This document shows positions 1-12,059 of a DNA stretch of 64,000 nucleotides, piece by piece; position 1 is the stretch's first letter; every line of letters starts with the position of its first letter. Position numbers and translations under genes: made by a program. The notes under the pieces are model-generated. The model ran no database searches and was not told the origin of the DNA. It worked only from the letters and a program-made list of their open reading frames with translations. Source of the DNA: Lactarius indigo. Lineage: Eukaryota; Basidiomycota; Agaricomycetes; Russulales; Russulaceae. The stretch lies in the NCBI GenBank assembly GCA_025766275.1, contig JAFKAC010000020.1:372001-436000 (forward strand), in the 5' to 3' direction.

Positions 1-309
1 CGGGCAGCATCTGCAACTCAACCACTGAGAACCAACAATCCCTGTTCCAGACTGCACTTGCCAATGGCATTGATGGTGCGTTCAGCTCGATGCTTAACTG
101 GCCCTACAGCTGATGCGTTCAGACTTTGGTGTTTTCGCTCCTCCTACTTCCAATTCGACCATCGGCGACACAAAGGGCGAAGAAGTCATCTAATGCACCA
201 AGAAGGGTCATGGTAGCCAGTTGATCCCTGAAGGGACGGTATCACAGGTGTCTCAGCCCTCAATAACAACAACTATTCCATGCAGATGCGTCGCCGTTAT
301 GAGTCAAGT

Positions 310-720
310 TTTGTGCGCTGGTTTGGAACCAAATACAGCAGTCGTAGATTTGTTAGGCGGCCTTGGGCCCTTCTCTCGAGGATCTATTCAACTTTCGTAA
401 CCAGAAGTTTTCCCTCCTTACTGGTCAACTTCATGAGGCCTTAGGTTAATCTATTATTGAACACTGTTAATGGCTGGATCAGATATCCTTGCATCAAGTA
501 CATCCATCCTCGCAACTTCATTCACCGTGACATCAAACCCGATAACTCCCTGGTGGGTACTGGCAAGCATGGCAACCAGGTTAAGGCGCCATTGATTCCG
601 GTCCCACAAAGAAGTACAGGGATCAATCGATCAAGACTCATCTCCATGCCCCTTACCGTGAGAACAAGAATCAAACCAGAACTGTTCGCTATACCCGCTT
701 TGGTGGTGAGACACATTCGC
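310..720 (+). pseudogene. Casein kinase 1 pseudogene fragment
   Basis: Conceptual translation in shifting frames gives consecutive pieces of a CK1 serine/threonine kinase: VRWFGT, then LGPSLEDLF (about 360-395), then [16 protein letters not shown] (about 500-545), which is the catalytic loop with HRD and the Asn, then KKYRD...[12 protein letters not shown] (about 610-680), which follows the DFG region. DFG itself has decayed to DSG. The pieces lie in different frames with no N-lobe ATP-binding loop upstream and no C-lobe downstream, so this is a broken gene. An active CK1 would phosphorylate acidic or primed Ser/Thr sites. I see no intact copy in the window. The first 300 bases hold no recognisable coding signal. 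Confidence 0.85.
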
Positions 721-1420
721 TTCTCGGTTAGATTTCCTATCTCGAGTACTAATCATGCCTCCAGGTTTGTTGATTGTATGTGCCCTACACTCCCCATATC
801 CCTTCTGGGTCTATTGGTCATACCTTCCAGAGCTCCGCATTATACACAGATCTCGTTTCTGTCTCCACTCAATCCCATCTGGCGCATCAACTTCCACCCC
901 CACCTGAGTGAAGGTGGTCGCGCTCTGGGAAGAGCATTCTTGCTGTCATGTTCACTGTCACGTTCTCTGCATAGACAGATACATTTGATGCCCCGTGTGC
1001 CAGTTATGTGTATGGTGGTTGCGAGTTCGTGGCATAATAGAGTGGGTATCAGAGACCCATAGAGATAACAGACGCTCGTTACTATCAATTTGCGTATACT
1101 GTGCATTGGTTCAATGGCTATATTTTTGTACCGTACTCACACGCGCTCTTGACACGTTAACCGTCGCAACTGTCAAGCCTTAGGCGCCTTAGACGGGACT
1201 GAATAAGCGAGCAAGGCTGAGTCCATGCGGTGATTCCAATCACTTCACATTGCCCTTGGCCCAACTGTCAACTAAGTACCGTCTCTACCCTTGTTTCCTA
1301 CCACTTTTTCTTTGTCTTTGTCATCTTCGTGAGTTTCTTTGAAGCTACCCACTGGCGCAGCCTATCCATCTAGGTACTTGTTGCCTTCCTGGTTTTGACT
1401 ACGAGTACGCTGACAATATC
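721..1420. other. Spacer with no recognisable gene
   Basis: No kinase C-lobe follows the CK1 fragment, and no open frame here shows a known motif or splice structure. It probably contains the upstream region of the DUF6532-type gene that starts at 1,421. Confidence 0.5.
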
Positions 1421-4400
1421 ATGAGTACAAGCATGCCCAAACTACCGACACTTACCCCACGAGCTATGCGTGCACAAGCATTGGCTCTCAAGAAGCAAGA
1501 GGATGCCCTCACCGCAAAAAAGCTTGAAGAGGAGATGGCTGCCAGTGGTGGGTGGTAGTTGTGAGCGTGAGACTGCCTTCATTATTTTTGATGCCAAGCA
1601 ACGTCTACAGGTGGACGCCTCAAAAAGAAACAGGCCATAAAAAACGCAGGCACATACTTATTCTGTGATGCAGAAGGCTAATCCGAGTCAATCGTGGTGG
1701 TTCTTTTAGTTTGGAAGAAGAAGGACGTACAGGATGACGGACCTGCACCCAGCCGCAAGCGAACTCAGTCCAATCCGGATGAGAAAAATGCCACGAAGAA
1801 GAAGAAAGGTATGTGCAACTTCAACAATCATCCGTTTGGTGTGCAGGAACTGAATAATATTTGCGTGTCTATGCTCGACAAAAGGTGTTACCACCAAACC
1901 CAAACCATCGACTGTAAAGGGAGATAAATGTAGGTCGACACTGCTCACATATTAGCTATACATTGAGCAGATCCCTCGCAGAAAAGTCGAAGTACTTACC
2001 TCCAGATGATCAAGCCTTCAATTCAGACGAAGAGGAGCCCCAGGCCGTTGTGGCACCCTCAGCATCTAAGACTGTCACGGCCGACACCATACCTGACAAA
2101 GCGAAAGGCGCTGTCCTGCCTGCGAAAGTAAGTCGAAAGAACAAGCCAACTGAAGACACCGAGGAAGAAGACAATGAAGAAGACACCGAGGAGGAGCCTG
2201 AGGTGGAAAACACGTCTGAATGCCAGCCAGGGGAGGACGCAGACGACTATGAGGATGTCAATCAGGAGCAGAGAGAGTTCGAAGTGGGTTTATTTCACGA
2301 CGTTCTGCTACCATGTAATTGCTGATGCACGTTGATCAGCAACCAAAGTGGAAGACTTCTGTGTCGAGTTCACGCGCCCCCACAAACTTGGAAGATGACG
2401 ACACCGATGGTGACACCACCTTCTACCCTCCGACTCCGAGTCTTGCTCCAACAGATATTGACACGAACCTCGCACCGGTGCACCAGAAGGACGATTCGGG
2501 TGATGATACTGAGATTGACAAAAGCAAGGTAAGAAACCACGCTCCGGATAGGCTCCTCATTGAAGCACCCACCAATTCAACCAGAAAACAACTACTACTG
2601 GTGGTCGCTCGAAGCTTTCTACTCGTCAGGAGCATGCTCAGAAAGCAGAGGTACCTCATTCGTACATGGGTCTTTCACTACACGGACACTGCTGATGCGA
2701 GTCTAACACACTAGCGCCCAAATTGGCGCAAGGCAGCATCTGCTGCAAAGTCGAAGAAGGTGCATTCTATGTTTACGAGTTGGTTCGGCAGTTTGAACAC
2801 TTATATTTCATTAGCTCGCGAATATTTCTGTCGCAGATAACAACCATTCAAGTGACGAAGAGAGTTCCACCCAGTTACCCACCCCCATGCCTGGACAGAA
2901 GTACCCTGGCCTCAAAGCTTATCCACAACGTGTGCAGCGTGTCCTTTACCATGGCTTCAGTCGCATGCAGGAATATGCCATGCTTGTTTCGGCATTCCCC
3001 CCGTCTGACAAAATTGACATGGCTATTCATTCTGTTCTTTGTGACAGTGCCCGAGATGTGAAAGATGAAGAAATCGCCAGCCTCATTAAGAAGACCGCGG
3101 ACTATGGTAATACGCTTGGCCACCTGGTAAGTTATGACTACATCTATAACTGACTTGACTAACGCAACTCTGTAAATGTCGAAGGTCAAACAACGACTTG
3201 GCAATTTTCGTACTGATATCTGTGATGCCGCAGGATATGAGGCAATGCTTGCCTATGGCTTATCAGTGTCTGACTGGGACCCAATGGACTCTACTGTTAA
3301 GGACCTACTGAAGTGTTACGGTTTCGCCCCCTCGGTCCCGACAAACAGCCATACAAAGGACACAATCACGTGAAGAAGAGGAAGATGAAGAAGAAAAGGC
3401 TGAGATAGGACAACCAAGAGACAAGTGTCCTGGTCCACGGGTCCACTGGACCTTCTGTGACGACACGCAGAATTGTAGGTTCCACCGGCCTGGGTAGAAA
3501 CAACAAACAAGACCGCCCATCATGTGACCCCAGCATGTGACCTGGCTAGAATGCACCGGAAGAGTCCAGATGAGCTTGTGCCTGGCTGACTGATGTTTGG
3601 TACCTGATGACTGATACTGGTTGTGGATGACTCATAAACGATTACACTGTTACGATAAGGATGACTGATACCTCGTTCTGATTGGTTGACTGACTGTATG
3701 CTCACACATCCCTGATGACACTCTTACTGTATGATTACTCACCCTAGGATCGTTGTATTAGGGTTTCTGAGTTTGAACCTTACCATAGCTAGGGTATAAG
3801 TAGGGTAGCTTGTATCCCCGGTTCCCTAGCTTGAGATCTTGTGGAATTGTACCTGCTGTTTGCGGTTCTCCCTTTATCTTTTGAGCTGGGCTGTTTGCCA
3901 TCCCTTTGGGCTGTCTGCTCATTCCCCTTTTTCCTCTTATCTGCCATTCTCTGCTTCTCAGTCCTTCTGTCTGATAGGAGGCTGCCAGTGTTCTTGTCAA
4001 CTAGGGGACGCCTTGGCTGTATTTGCCTCCCCCATAAGTTGGCTGACGACTTGGGGGCATTGTGCACCCGCAGGACCGTCCAAGTCGGACACTACGCCTG
4101 TACAAGCGTAACATGAAGGGTGATACATTCATCTTCAATGTCGACAAGGTGAGTCGTGATTCAGTAAGTCATTCGTAACTGACCTTTCTTCCAGGGTCGG
4201 GTGCTTACAAACGAGCCGTATCTCCACCCCGCTATTGTCAAAACTGTGGCGTGGTTCTTTAAGGATGCGGCGTCAGTTGGTAATCGCTTGCTCAACAATG
4301 GCAGCCTCACTTCCAGCCTCCCTGATGATCCGGTGAAGTCCAAAGAACTTGAGATCCCGGCCCCCATGCTTGCGTGTACTGTCACATTGGTAAGTGGTAC

Positions 4401-4739
4401 GTTACATTGTGCTGTCATAATAACACAGTTTTTGTAGGTGCGCACTGAGCTGGTACTCTGGAAGACTGGCCCACACAACAAGAAACCAAAGTTCAATGCC
4501 GACGAACATGTTGGCATCTACGACAGTCACATGACGATCATCAACACACTTGCTGCGTCCCCAAGAAAGTATCACTGCCTTATGGCCTCACTTCTCAAGA
4601 AAGCTATGTAAGTTGAACCACTCGCTCGTGAAAGTCGTCTGACATCAATTCCTGCAGAGATGAAAATAAAGGAGCCAAATCAACAAACGAAAGGGATGTG
4701 ATGGCGGTGCTGGATTTTGCTAACATGGCTGAGGACTAG
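1421..4739 (+). pseudogene. DUF6532-type gene interrupted by a solo LTR
   Basis: ATG at 1,421 opens a Lys/Glu-rich exon (MSTSMPKLPTLTPRAMRAQ) followed by a good intron (GTGGGT...CTACAG to about 1,610). Later exons are very acidic (runs of EEDTEEE at 2,150-2,220), then come a helical block (AYPQRVQRVLYHGF, about 2,915; KVKQRLGNFRTDI, about 3,182) and a C-terminal block with LHPAIVKTVAWFFKD (about 4,220) and TELVLWKTG (about 4,447), ending at TAG 4,737-4,739. The C-terminal pattern (HPxI...WF, then an LxxW-TG helix) matches my memory of the DUF6532 family, found repeatedly in Agaricomycetes and of unknown function. An LTR at 3,594-4,113 splits the gene between its two conserved blocks, so it is probably dead unless the LTR is spliced out. 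Confidence 0.65.
3594..4113 (+). mobile_element. Solo LTR related to the A/B/K family
   Basis: It begins TGTTTGGTACCTGATG and ends GCGTAACA, like the 508 bp LTR of element A (TGTTACGGTAC...GGAGCGTAACA). Shared internal landmarks are CCTAGGAT..TGTA.TAGGGTT and a TATAAGTAG box at about 3,797. The length of 520 bp fits the family. Flanks ACTGA and TGAAG do not match, so the target duplication has decayed or one end is rearranged. It is the most diverged A-type LTR here and so probably the oldest. Confidence 0.65.
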
Positions 4740-5000
4740 ATCTTAGATTAGATAGTCCCCTGACAAGTTGTTCAGTTTGCTTCAGTGTCTAATAATAATA
4801 TGGGAAATAAATTGTTTACACGGAAATACTTTGCAAATTGTGACAAACTTTTGGAAGATATTTGAAAATATTTGGAAATATTTGCCCAACAGCGAACGAA
4901 AAAACATAACATATCTTGAAACATATTCTAATATCTGTCAATTCATGTCAAATTATGTCAATAATTGTCAATATTTTACTGGAAATTTGGAGGGAGGTTT
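4740..5000. other. AT-rich spacer
   Basis: A/T-rich stretch with repeated short words (TATTTG, GTCAAT, AATATT) between the DUF6532-type gene and truncated element I. No coding or LTR-end signal is visible. It may contain the uncharted junction where element I was truncated. Confidence 0.5.
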
Positions 5001-5582
5001 TTATCTCACCCATCTTAACAACTTTTGAAACTCGGAAAAATCGTTAAATTTAAATACATTCTCGACAGATCCTACCATATTTCTGAGATTTGTTAAAATC
5101 TTAGGATACTGTTTTTCCTGATGAGTCAGGATGGTGACTGCTTCTCCTTTCAGCTCTTGTTTCTTCCAGTCTATGTCCGGGTTTTTGTGTTCAAACCAGG
5201 GGTATCTGAAGATCATTCTGTCTTCACCTAGGCTGGTTACAAAAAACTGGAAAGGAGTTTCCTCTTCTCCTCTTTTTATCCATAACTGGCATGTTTCCGT
5301 CATGGTGCCATCTTTGTTTAGTGATCCATCTATGTTTTGGACCAATCTGGGTGGTTTCAAAGGGGTGGTTCCTAGCCCAAGTTTTTGGATTAGGTTTTGG
5401 TCGATCAGGTTGTCTGTTGCACCACTGTCTAGCAGCACATTTATGCGAGCTTCTTTGTAGTAAAGGCGAACGAGGACTTTGATTGTCATAGCACTATCGC
5501 AAACACTATACATTGAATTGGCCTCCCTGTCAGCTCTCACAGGTCGGCATCGCAAAAATCCTGATCTAAGGCATAGTAGCAT
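5001..5582 (-). pseudogene. Element I protease fragment of pol
   Basis: Retroviral-type aspartyl protease with the active-site stretch VLLDSGATDNLID and the downstream flap/strand region (TSLGEDRMIFRYPWFE). It lies in the -1 frame relative to gag, entered at the heptamer GGATTTT (5,555-5,561). The frame stops at 5,001 right after the spacer that precedes reverse transcriptase in related elements, so all later pol domains are absent. The protease would mature Gag-Pol inside particles. Confidence 0.8.
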
Positions 5583-7975
5583 CTCTTTTCGTCCTCAGTC
5601 ATGCCTTGGACAAGTGCATGGGCTTGTCGGACTTTGTCTTCAGTTGTGGTAGCAGCCACCGATGAGGTGCTTGCTTCTGGGGTGTAAGGGGGTGCAGTGT
5701 CTGCTTCTTGGGTGTCTGTGGCTCTGGCTTTGGTTTGGTTGGTGGTGTTTTGTCATTGACAGTTTCTAGCCATGTGTCCTTGCTGTCTGCACTTGAAGCA
5801 GCGTCCTTCTTTCATAAGGGCTTTCTTTTCTTCTTCAGTAAGCTTCTTAAAAGGGGTGGAGGTGGTGGCATCTACATCCATTGCATTTGGGTCTCGTTTT
5901 GGTCATCCTTGGTGGACGTTCTGGGTTGGTCCTGGGTTTCTATTCCCTGGTCTGGCTTTTAGCAGCTTCCAGCGTTGATGTTCTGCTCTGGCAGTGGTTT
6001 GCCACTCGTCCATGGTGTTTGGGATAGTGGTTCGCATGAGGCAAGTGCAATACAGTCCTGTGGGTAATCCTCTTTTGAAGAATTCCACCATTCCAGGGGC
6101 ATCTCTTGCCCATCCTGCTATTCCTGCAAGGTGTTCAAAGTTGAGGATGTAACTGTCCAACGCTCCACCCTGCATCGTCAGACTGATGAGCTTCTGGTAG
6201 GCTCTTTCTTTGTTTAGGGTGTCGGTCCAGTCTCTGTTGAAGGTGTCGAGAAAACTGTCCCAAAGGTCTTTGCTGTTTTTGGTGAGGGCTTTGGTGGGGT
6301 CTGCTAGTGCCGCTTCCATGTCATCTTCGGTTTGGTTGACCCATAGTTGTACACTGGGTCCTTTGAACATTGTAAGGGCAAATAGTACTCGTGCATAAGG
6401 TTCTTTGATGAGTTCATTTTCGCTGTTTAACTTGATGTATCGCAGTAGTTCTCTTTTGAACTGACCACTCTCTGTTCTGTCTCTGGTGAACGGAGTAGGG
6501 GGTGCTCCTTTGAGTCCTCCTGAGCTTGTTGTTGGTGTTCCCCCTGTTCCGGTGCTTGAGCTGGTACCTGTGCCAGTGCCTGTGGTGTTTATAGCTGACA
6601 TGATGAGTGTTGGCTGTGGTGTGATGGGGATCTGGGGTGGTTCTACTGGGGAAGGCAATCTGATTGGTGGTAGTGGGGCTGGGAATCCTTCCTCCGCTGG
6701 GGGTGGTTCTATCCAAATAGGGATGGTGGGGCTGGCTTGTGACGAAGCTTGTGTGGGTACTGTGATGTCTAGGTGGTGTTCTGAGGAGTGAGATAGTTCT
6801 GAGTGTGATTCTGCTTCATCCAAGCTCGGTTCTTCTTCTGATGAGTCTTGTTGTAGTCTGTATGTTCCTCTAGTGTTTCTTGGTGCTGAGGATGATTGTT
6901 GTGTAGGTGTTTCTGGGTTCTGTTCATCTTCTTCATTCCACCAGCCTAGTCCTTCAGCAAATCTTTGTGGTGTGATGTTTATGGCTCTGGTGTCACGAAC
7001 CCCCTACTACTTTTTCCCTTCTTGTCCTTATCTGATCCATCTCCTTTCTTGACTGTTACCTTTCTTGAACCTATGCTTCCCCTTTATCTGATCATTCTAG
7101 CACCTTCTGTGCTATTCCTGTCCACCTTCTTGTTGCCTTGCTGGCATGATACCATCTTGTGCGATACTAGCATCATCTTGCCAGCACATTACTCTATCTA
7201 TAGCAACCAGTAGCATTATGCGCTCAGGCGCAATCCTGTACTATATAAGGACTCCTGTAGTGCGCCTTAGCTCCTTAACTTTGGCTTAATCAACTATCTG
7301 CGTTGTATCTCCCATTTGACTCCTTGAGTGCCTCAGTTCCTTCAGCACTCAAGCCCTTGACCCAGAACCTCTGACCCTTGACCCTTATCCCCTTTGGGTC
7401 ATTCCCCTCTCAGCCTCTGTGCAGGCTTCCCCTTGACTTCGCTCTTATCCTCCTTCTGTCTTACTGGTCAGCCCAGTGACACGTGACCTTTGGACTTAGG
7501 CCATTGAGCTCGTCCATTGCTATAGACTCAGTCACCTTATCACAAGGGGCTGTTACAGACGGGCCTTTCCCACCTTAGCACAGGGGGATTGTCGCAGACT
7601 CAGCTACCTCAGCGCAGGAGCTGTTACAGAAGACCTTAGGAGTCCTTCCACGCAGTGGGGATCCGACTCAGAGTCCTTTGCCTCAGGCAGGATCTGTTAC
7701 AGAATGACGCACACCCCCGCAGAGGCGTGACATCTGGTATGGTATGTATTCTGAAAGTATTGGAGGATGTACCAGTTATTGTTGATGAATTCTACTGGTC
7801 TGAGTTCACCTTTGATGAGGCACTTGTAACAAGGTGGTCTGTTTGGTGTTGTGGCCCAGCGAGCTCCTCTTCCTAGTTGACTGCTTTTAACGTGGTGTGG
7901 GAGGTCGTCTTGTGTTCTGGTTGTGACTGGGGTCCAATCATTGTCTGATTCAAAGGTGACACTGATGCTAGCCAC
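5537..7975 (-). pseudogene. Element I gag, interrupted by a solo LTR
   Basis: The frame starts at Met 7,975 (MASISVTFESDNDWTP). It runs to the LTR at 7,732, resumes at 6,990 in the same frame across the target duplication (...YHTR|AINITPQRF...), and continues to TGA at 5,537-5,539. A retrotransposon-gag capsid helix region lies at about 6,480-5,960 (RELLRYIKLN, LWVNQTEDDM, RGLPTGLY). A CCHC knuckle (CFKCRQQGHMARNC) lies near 5,785. In-frame stops occur at 5,903 (TGA, probably from CGA) and just after the knuckle. Gag would form the virus-like particle; the knuckle binds RNA. Confidence 0.8.
6991..7732 (+). mobile_element. Solo LTR (742 bp) inside element I gag
   Basis: Starts TGTCACGAACCC and ends GCAGAGGCGTGACA. 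It is flanked by perfect 5 bp TCTGG repeats (6,986-6,990 and 7,733-7,737). A TATA box (CTATATAAGG) lies at about 7,239, so its sense is plus. The distal third contains about four degenerate copies of a unit like ACCTYAGCRCAGGRGCTGTTACAGA (about 7,530-7,710). Removing the LTR restores the gag frame of element I. Confidence 0.85.
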
Positions 7976-8183
7976 GATTGTGGTCTGTCTTGGGTGCTGG
8001 TTTGTGTGAAGGGGTGGCTGAAGCGGCCTCTTGTGTCAGGGAGGATCCATCGCCCGGCTGTGCCGTCGTTTCTGGGTTCTGTGGAGTGTCTGGTTGTTGG
8101 CTGATGCGTCCTCTTGGATCGTTGCCCACTCTGCTGTGTGGCAGTAGTGTCTTGGGTGTGTAGGGAGTTGTAGACTTGGCTTA

Positions 8184-8765
8184 TGTTATGCCCTAGCAGG
8201 GGCGTGGGTTCTAGAAGTTTCAAGTCACACAAGTATCAAGCGAAGACTTCTGTTGTCTTATTGCTATGAAATACAAGTGGCAAAAGTGTGGCACAGGGTG
8301 CAGCACTACTCTGTAACGTAGGACTCCTCGTCCGAAGTGTCTAACACTTCTCTACACTTGATCTTGCTAGTGCACAGAGTATAACAGGTGTGACACGTTG
8401 ATATAGTTCAACTGCAAAGACTTCGAAGTGTCCTGGTTAGGGACTGAGGTAGGGGGTGCACAAGAAGAGGGGAATAAGGCGAGGTCACACCAAAGTACGG
8501 AGGCAAGGTTGCTAGATTGCAAACAAAGCCAAGTCTGGCTTCCTACGGTCTACAGTACAGGTTTATATAGGGCAAGGTTCCAAACAACATGAACACAAGC
8601 CCACACAGAAGTAAAGAAACTAGATGGAGTAAAGAGACATTTGGATCAAGACAAGTAATGCCACTAACAGTAGTAGCTCCTTCAGGTAACAAGGCATGGG
8701 ACATAAGGAGAAAGAACAAGATGAGAACACACTGTAACTGAGGTCCGAAGCTTCAGATCATAACA
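8184..8765 (-). mobile_element. H-family LTR at a junction
   Basis: Reverse complement of the H LTR found whole at 57,582-58,160: plus-strand start TGTTATGCCCTAGCAGGGG, end GATCATAACA. The left flank is element I leader; the right flank is the 3' part of an A-type LTR belonging to element G. Flanks GCTTA and ATCGT do not match, so this LTR marks a rearrangement between two different elements and not a simple insertion. Confidence 0.75.
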
Positions 8766-9044
8766 ATCGTCACCTCTTGTCTTATCATTTCCACTTCTTC
8801 TCTCTATTTAGTCAGATCGTTCCATTTCCTTTGAGATACGAGCAAGACTTGTCAGTGCACCTCCACGTGTTCACTATGACAAGGACACGGACCTTTGAGT
8901 TGTCATGGCTATTTGCTAAGTAGTTACCGCCTCTATGAGCTCAAGTCAAGCTAACATTGTGACAACGGTACATTAAGACCAAGATTTCATTGTGGCCATA
9001 ACAACAAGAGATCAGTGGATGAGCTTCCATCCATACACACTAAC

Positions 9045-9630
9045 TGTTACGATTTTCTTCGGACTTGTTCTTTCATACTTCGTCACTCTCTCTTCACCCA
9101 CACTATATGAGCCCTGTACGATTACGTGGACCTTACGATTACTCGGTTCCTATCACGCGCCCTACTTATCGACATTCCCTTCTGATAAAGTTCAACATGT
9201 GCTAGTTTCTGACTTGTTCCCACTCACACGCGACCCCACGTGATTTGCCCTTATCCTTGATATATCCATGCCTTGTTCCCGATTATGCCTATCCCTTTAT
9301 TCCTTGACCTGGCGATGGCGCCATCTATTTGTAACAACCATACAGTACGATTTCTATTTAAACCTAGTCATACCTAGCTTGTACAGTAGACTAGACTTCT
9401 TGTGTAATACTACACTCGTCTAAGATGGACGCCTTCGCACCTTCCCCAGTCTCAAGAACCTCTCGACTCTGCTAGACCTTTGAGTCTTAGCCTTCCTCTA
9501 CGATCCAAGTGACTACCGTCCTTGTGATCCTTGTGCATCATCCTGCTGAAGCCAAGCCTTAGAGCTTGCGCTACCGATACTCGACTGACTTGGTACAGGT
9601 CGTACCTTATGCCCCTGTAGTGGCGTAACA
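9045..9630 (+). mobile_element. Solo D-family LTR in element G
   Basis: TGTTACGATTTTC...GGCGTAACA, 586 bp, the D LTR in plus sense. It is flanked by perfect CTAAC repeats (9,040-9,044 and 9,631-9,635). Removing it rejoins the G leader to gag exactly where A and B read continuously. Confidence 0.9.
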
Positions 9631-11477
9631 CTAACCCAAAGGGGAGACTGCAACGTACCAACACATTTCCTAGGAGCGGCTAGTTGGAGGGAAAGACAAG
9701 AAGAAACAGGATACTTTGTCGAGTTCAACAGACCTACAAGGTTCTGACCAGTTGAGTTCAACTTCAACCACTTGTGCTGGACAGAAGTTATGTGGAATCT
9801 GATAGACTCTTGCTGGGACGTAATATGACCAGCAGGACCGAGGTGATGAACAGCACACAAAGGTAGCATACTCACAGTGGACTAAGAGGACTGTGGTGAG
9901 ATAGGCTAGGTGGCTGGAAAGCAGCAACAGGAGTCAGGCAAGGTAAAGCAAGAGTGTCTGGCACACAACAGTGAGGAACTGATGTGCACCAGGAGCATAC
10001 ATGGTACTCTACTTATACTCCTACAGGCAGTGACAATAGTACAATGCTAGTAACACCAGTCACAGAATACAAGAAGGTATTGTTCTACAAACGGACAAAA
10101 GAGTGGACACTTTGAGAACAAGGTATGGAGAACAAGAAGAGTCCAGAGCTAAATGATATCATAGTGACATCATAATAAAGATAAGACTAGGTACAGAACA
10201 AAGGAAAGTACAAAAGGCGTTATACAACGCAGAGTCCGGATGTATGATATCATAGAAGTACAGTGATGTCATATGTGACGCAATGATAAGTCCAGATTGT
10301 ACAGATCAAATAATATCTAATCTACAAGTCCTGTATATCTAATCTAAAGCAGTCCATGCTGCAAGTCCAGTCCGTATGAGCTGCTAAGTGCGCAAGGGTC
10401 ACTTATCAACACGAGGTATCATTGTGACATTGACACGCGAGAACTCAACAGTTGCGCAGATTGGGGTCCCATTGACGGGCAAGTAAGAGAACACACAACC
10501 GGAGAAGCAATCTCCAACGAAACCACCCAAAGTGAAGAACAAGACGAAGGACGACAGCCCGAACACACCGAGAGCAGCATAGGGGCAATACAAGACCATC
10601 TCATAGAACGAGCTGAGTCCACACACATCACCGAGCCAGAGCCAATTCACATACAATCACCAGCAATCATGGCTACCCTTACGCAAGCAATGGAAGAAGT
10701 CGCGCTAGAAGAATTGCGCGCCATACAACAAGAAGCAAGAGAAATCCTCATGCCAATCAACCCAGAAACCAGTGTCCATATGACAGCTGACGATACCACT
10801 ATATTCAGAGCCATAGGTTCGGACAGAGGGGATCCCCCATCTGGAAGATGACCAGCACTAGAACTGCCACCTGGAACGGGAGGACCAGGAGGCGACCCAC
10901 CGCAACCACCAGGGGGAGGAATTCCGTTCGACATCCGACAAACCAGACCCCCTCACCCTGGACCACCAGGAGGAGGACCACCCACCAGACCACCTGGAGG
11001 GGGAGGAGAAAGTGGTGGTGGAGGAGGCGGGGACATCACGAGAAATTAACTGGCGAGCCCCCTTCTATCTTTGATGGAGACAGACTCAAAGTGGACCAAT
11101 TCCTAACACAGTGGCATGTCTATTGGGGCATGAATCTGGATGCCCCCATCATGTGCAATGACTACCGAAGATGCCTATTATTCCTTTCTTACATCAAAGG
11201 AGGGGCCGTAAGTGAATGGGTGTTGTCATTCTTGAACTGGCTCAACTGGCAAATACAACGAGGGATTAGCCCTTATACAAGAGAACTATGGGAGGCCGTA
11301 GCTGACGGTTTTAGCCAACGGTTCGAGAATATGCTCGAATGAGAACAAGCACAAGCCATACTCCAAAAAGGATTCAAAATGGCAGGAGAGGATATTGATA
11401 AGTACGTAAACGACTTTGAGCAGCTTGTGAGGAAGGCTCATTACCGCCTCAATGAACCACAAACAATCGACCTCTTC
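9631..11477 (+). pseudogene. Element G gag remnant
   Basis: Pieces align to the gag of A and B: an N-terminal region matching ...FLGAAQWRERGEDTGYF (about 9,660-9,840), then after the E LTR the region with MATLTQAMEE (10,670) and INPETSVHMTADD (about 10,757). A PPGGG-type linker follows (10,860-11,040) and then the capsid region (WHVYWGMN, about 11,110; SYIKGGAVSEWVLSF, about 11,188). Several frameshifts and stops are present, and the frame is lost at 11,341. Truncated before the zinc knuckle. Confidence 0.75.
9844..10411 (-). mobile_element. Solo E-family LTR in element G gag
   Basis: Plus-strand TGATGAACAGCACAC...ACTTATCAACA, 568 bp, reverse of the E LTR at 55,253. Perfect 5 bp CGAGG repeats flank it (9,839-9,843 and 10,412-10,416). 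Confidence 0.9.
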
Positions 11478-12059
11478 TGTTACACCACTACAGGGGCATA
11501 TGGTATGACCTGTACCAAGTCAGTCAAGTTATGGTAGCGCAAGCTCTAAGGCTCAGCTTCAGTAGAATGATGCACAAGGATCACAAGGACCATGGTCATT
11601 TGGATCATAGAGGAAGGCTAAGACTCGAAGGTCTAGCAGAGACTCGGAAGTTCTTGAGACAAGGGAAGGCATGGAGGCGTCTGTCTTAGACGAGTGTAGT
11701 ATTTACACAAGAAGTCTAGTCTACCATACAAGCTAGGTATGACTAGGGTTAAATAGGGATTGTGCTGTATGGTTGTTACAAATAGATGGCGCCATCGCCA
11801 GGTCAAGGAATAAAGGGATAGACATAATGGGAACAAGGCATAGATATCAAGGATGAAGGCAAATCACACGGGGTCATGCGTGAACAGGAACAAGTCAGAA
11901 ACTAGCACATGTCGAACTTTATCAGAAAGGAGCATCAATAAGTAGGGTGCGTGATAGGAACCGGGTAATCGTAAAGTCCGTGTACTCATACAGGGCTCAT
12001 ATTGTGTGGGGAAGGGAATAGCAACGTGTGAAAGAATGAGTCCAAAGAAAATCGTAACA
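11478..12059 (-). mobile_element. D-family LTR joining G to a copia gag
   Basis: 582 bp, plus strand TGTTACACCACTACAGGGG...GAAAATCGTAACA. The left flank is element G gag, the right flank a minus-strand copia gag. Flanks TCTTC and GTTGG do not match. It looks like a recombination product between LTRs at two loci, or an insertion followed by deletion of one side. Confidence 0.8.

Larger units (their letters stand above)
5001..8183 (-). mobile_element. Element I: truncated Ty3-type retrotransposon
   Basis: Minus-strand Ty3 element retaining the leader, gag, the gag-pol frameshift site and the protease. Reverse transcriptase, RNase H, integrase and the 3' LTR are missing beyond 5,001. A solo LTR (6,991-7,732) sits inside its gag with target duplication TCTGG. 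Its 5' LTR is not recognisable; at 8,184 the sequence switches to an H-family LTR. Confidence 0.8.
8766..11477 (+). mobile_element. Element G: degraded A-related Ty3 element
   Basis: Contains a 3' fragment of an A-type LTR (to 8,972), an intact copy of the A-family primer site (AAGACCAAGAT, 8,975-8,985), and gag pieces alignable to A and B. It is broken by two solo LTRs: D-type at 9,045-9,630 (TSD CTAAC) and E-type at 9,844-10,411 (TSD CGAGG). It stops abruptly at 11,477 inside the capsid region, against a D-type LTR that has no matching duplication. Confidence 0.75.
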
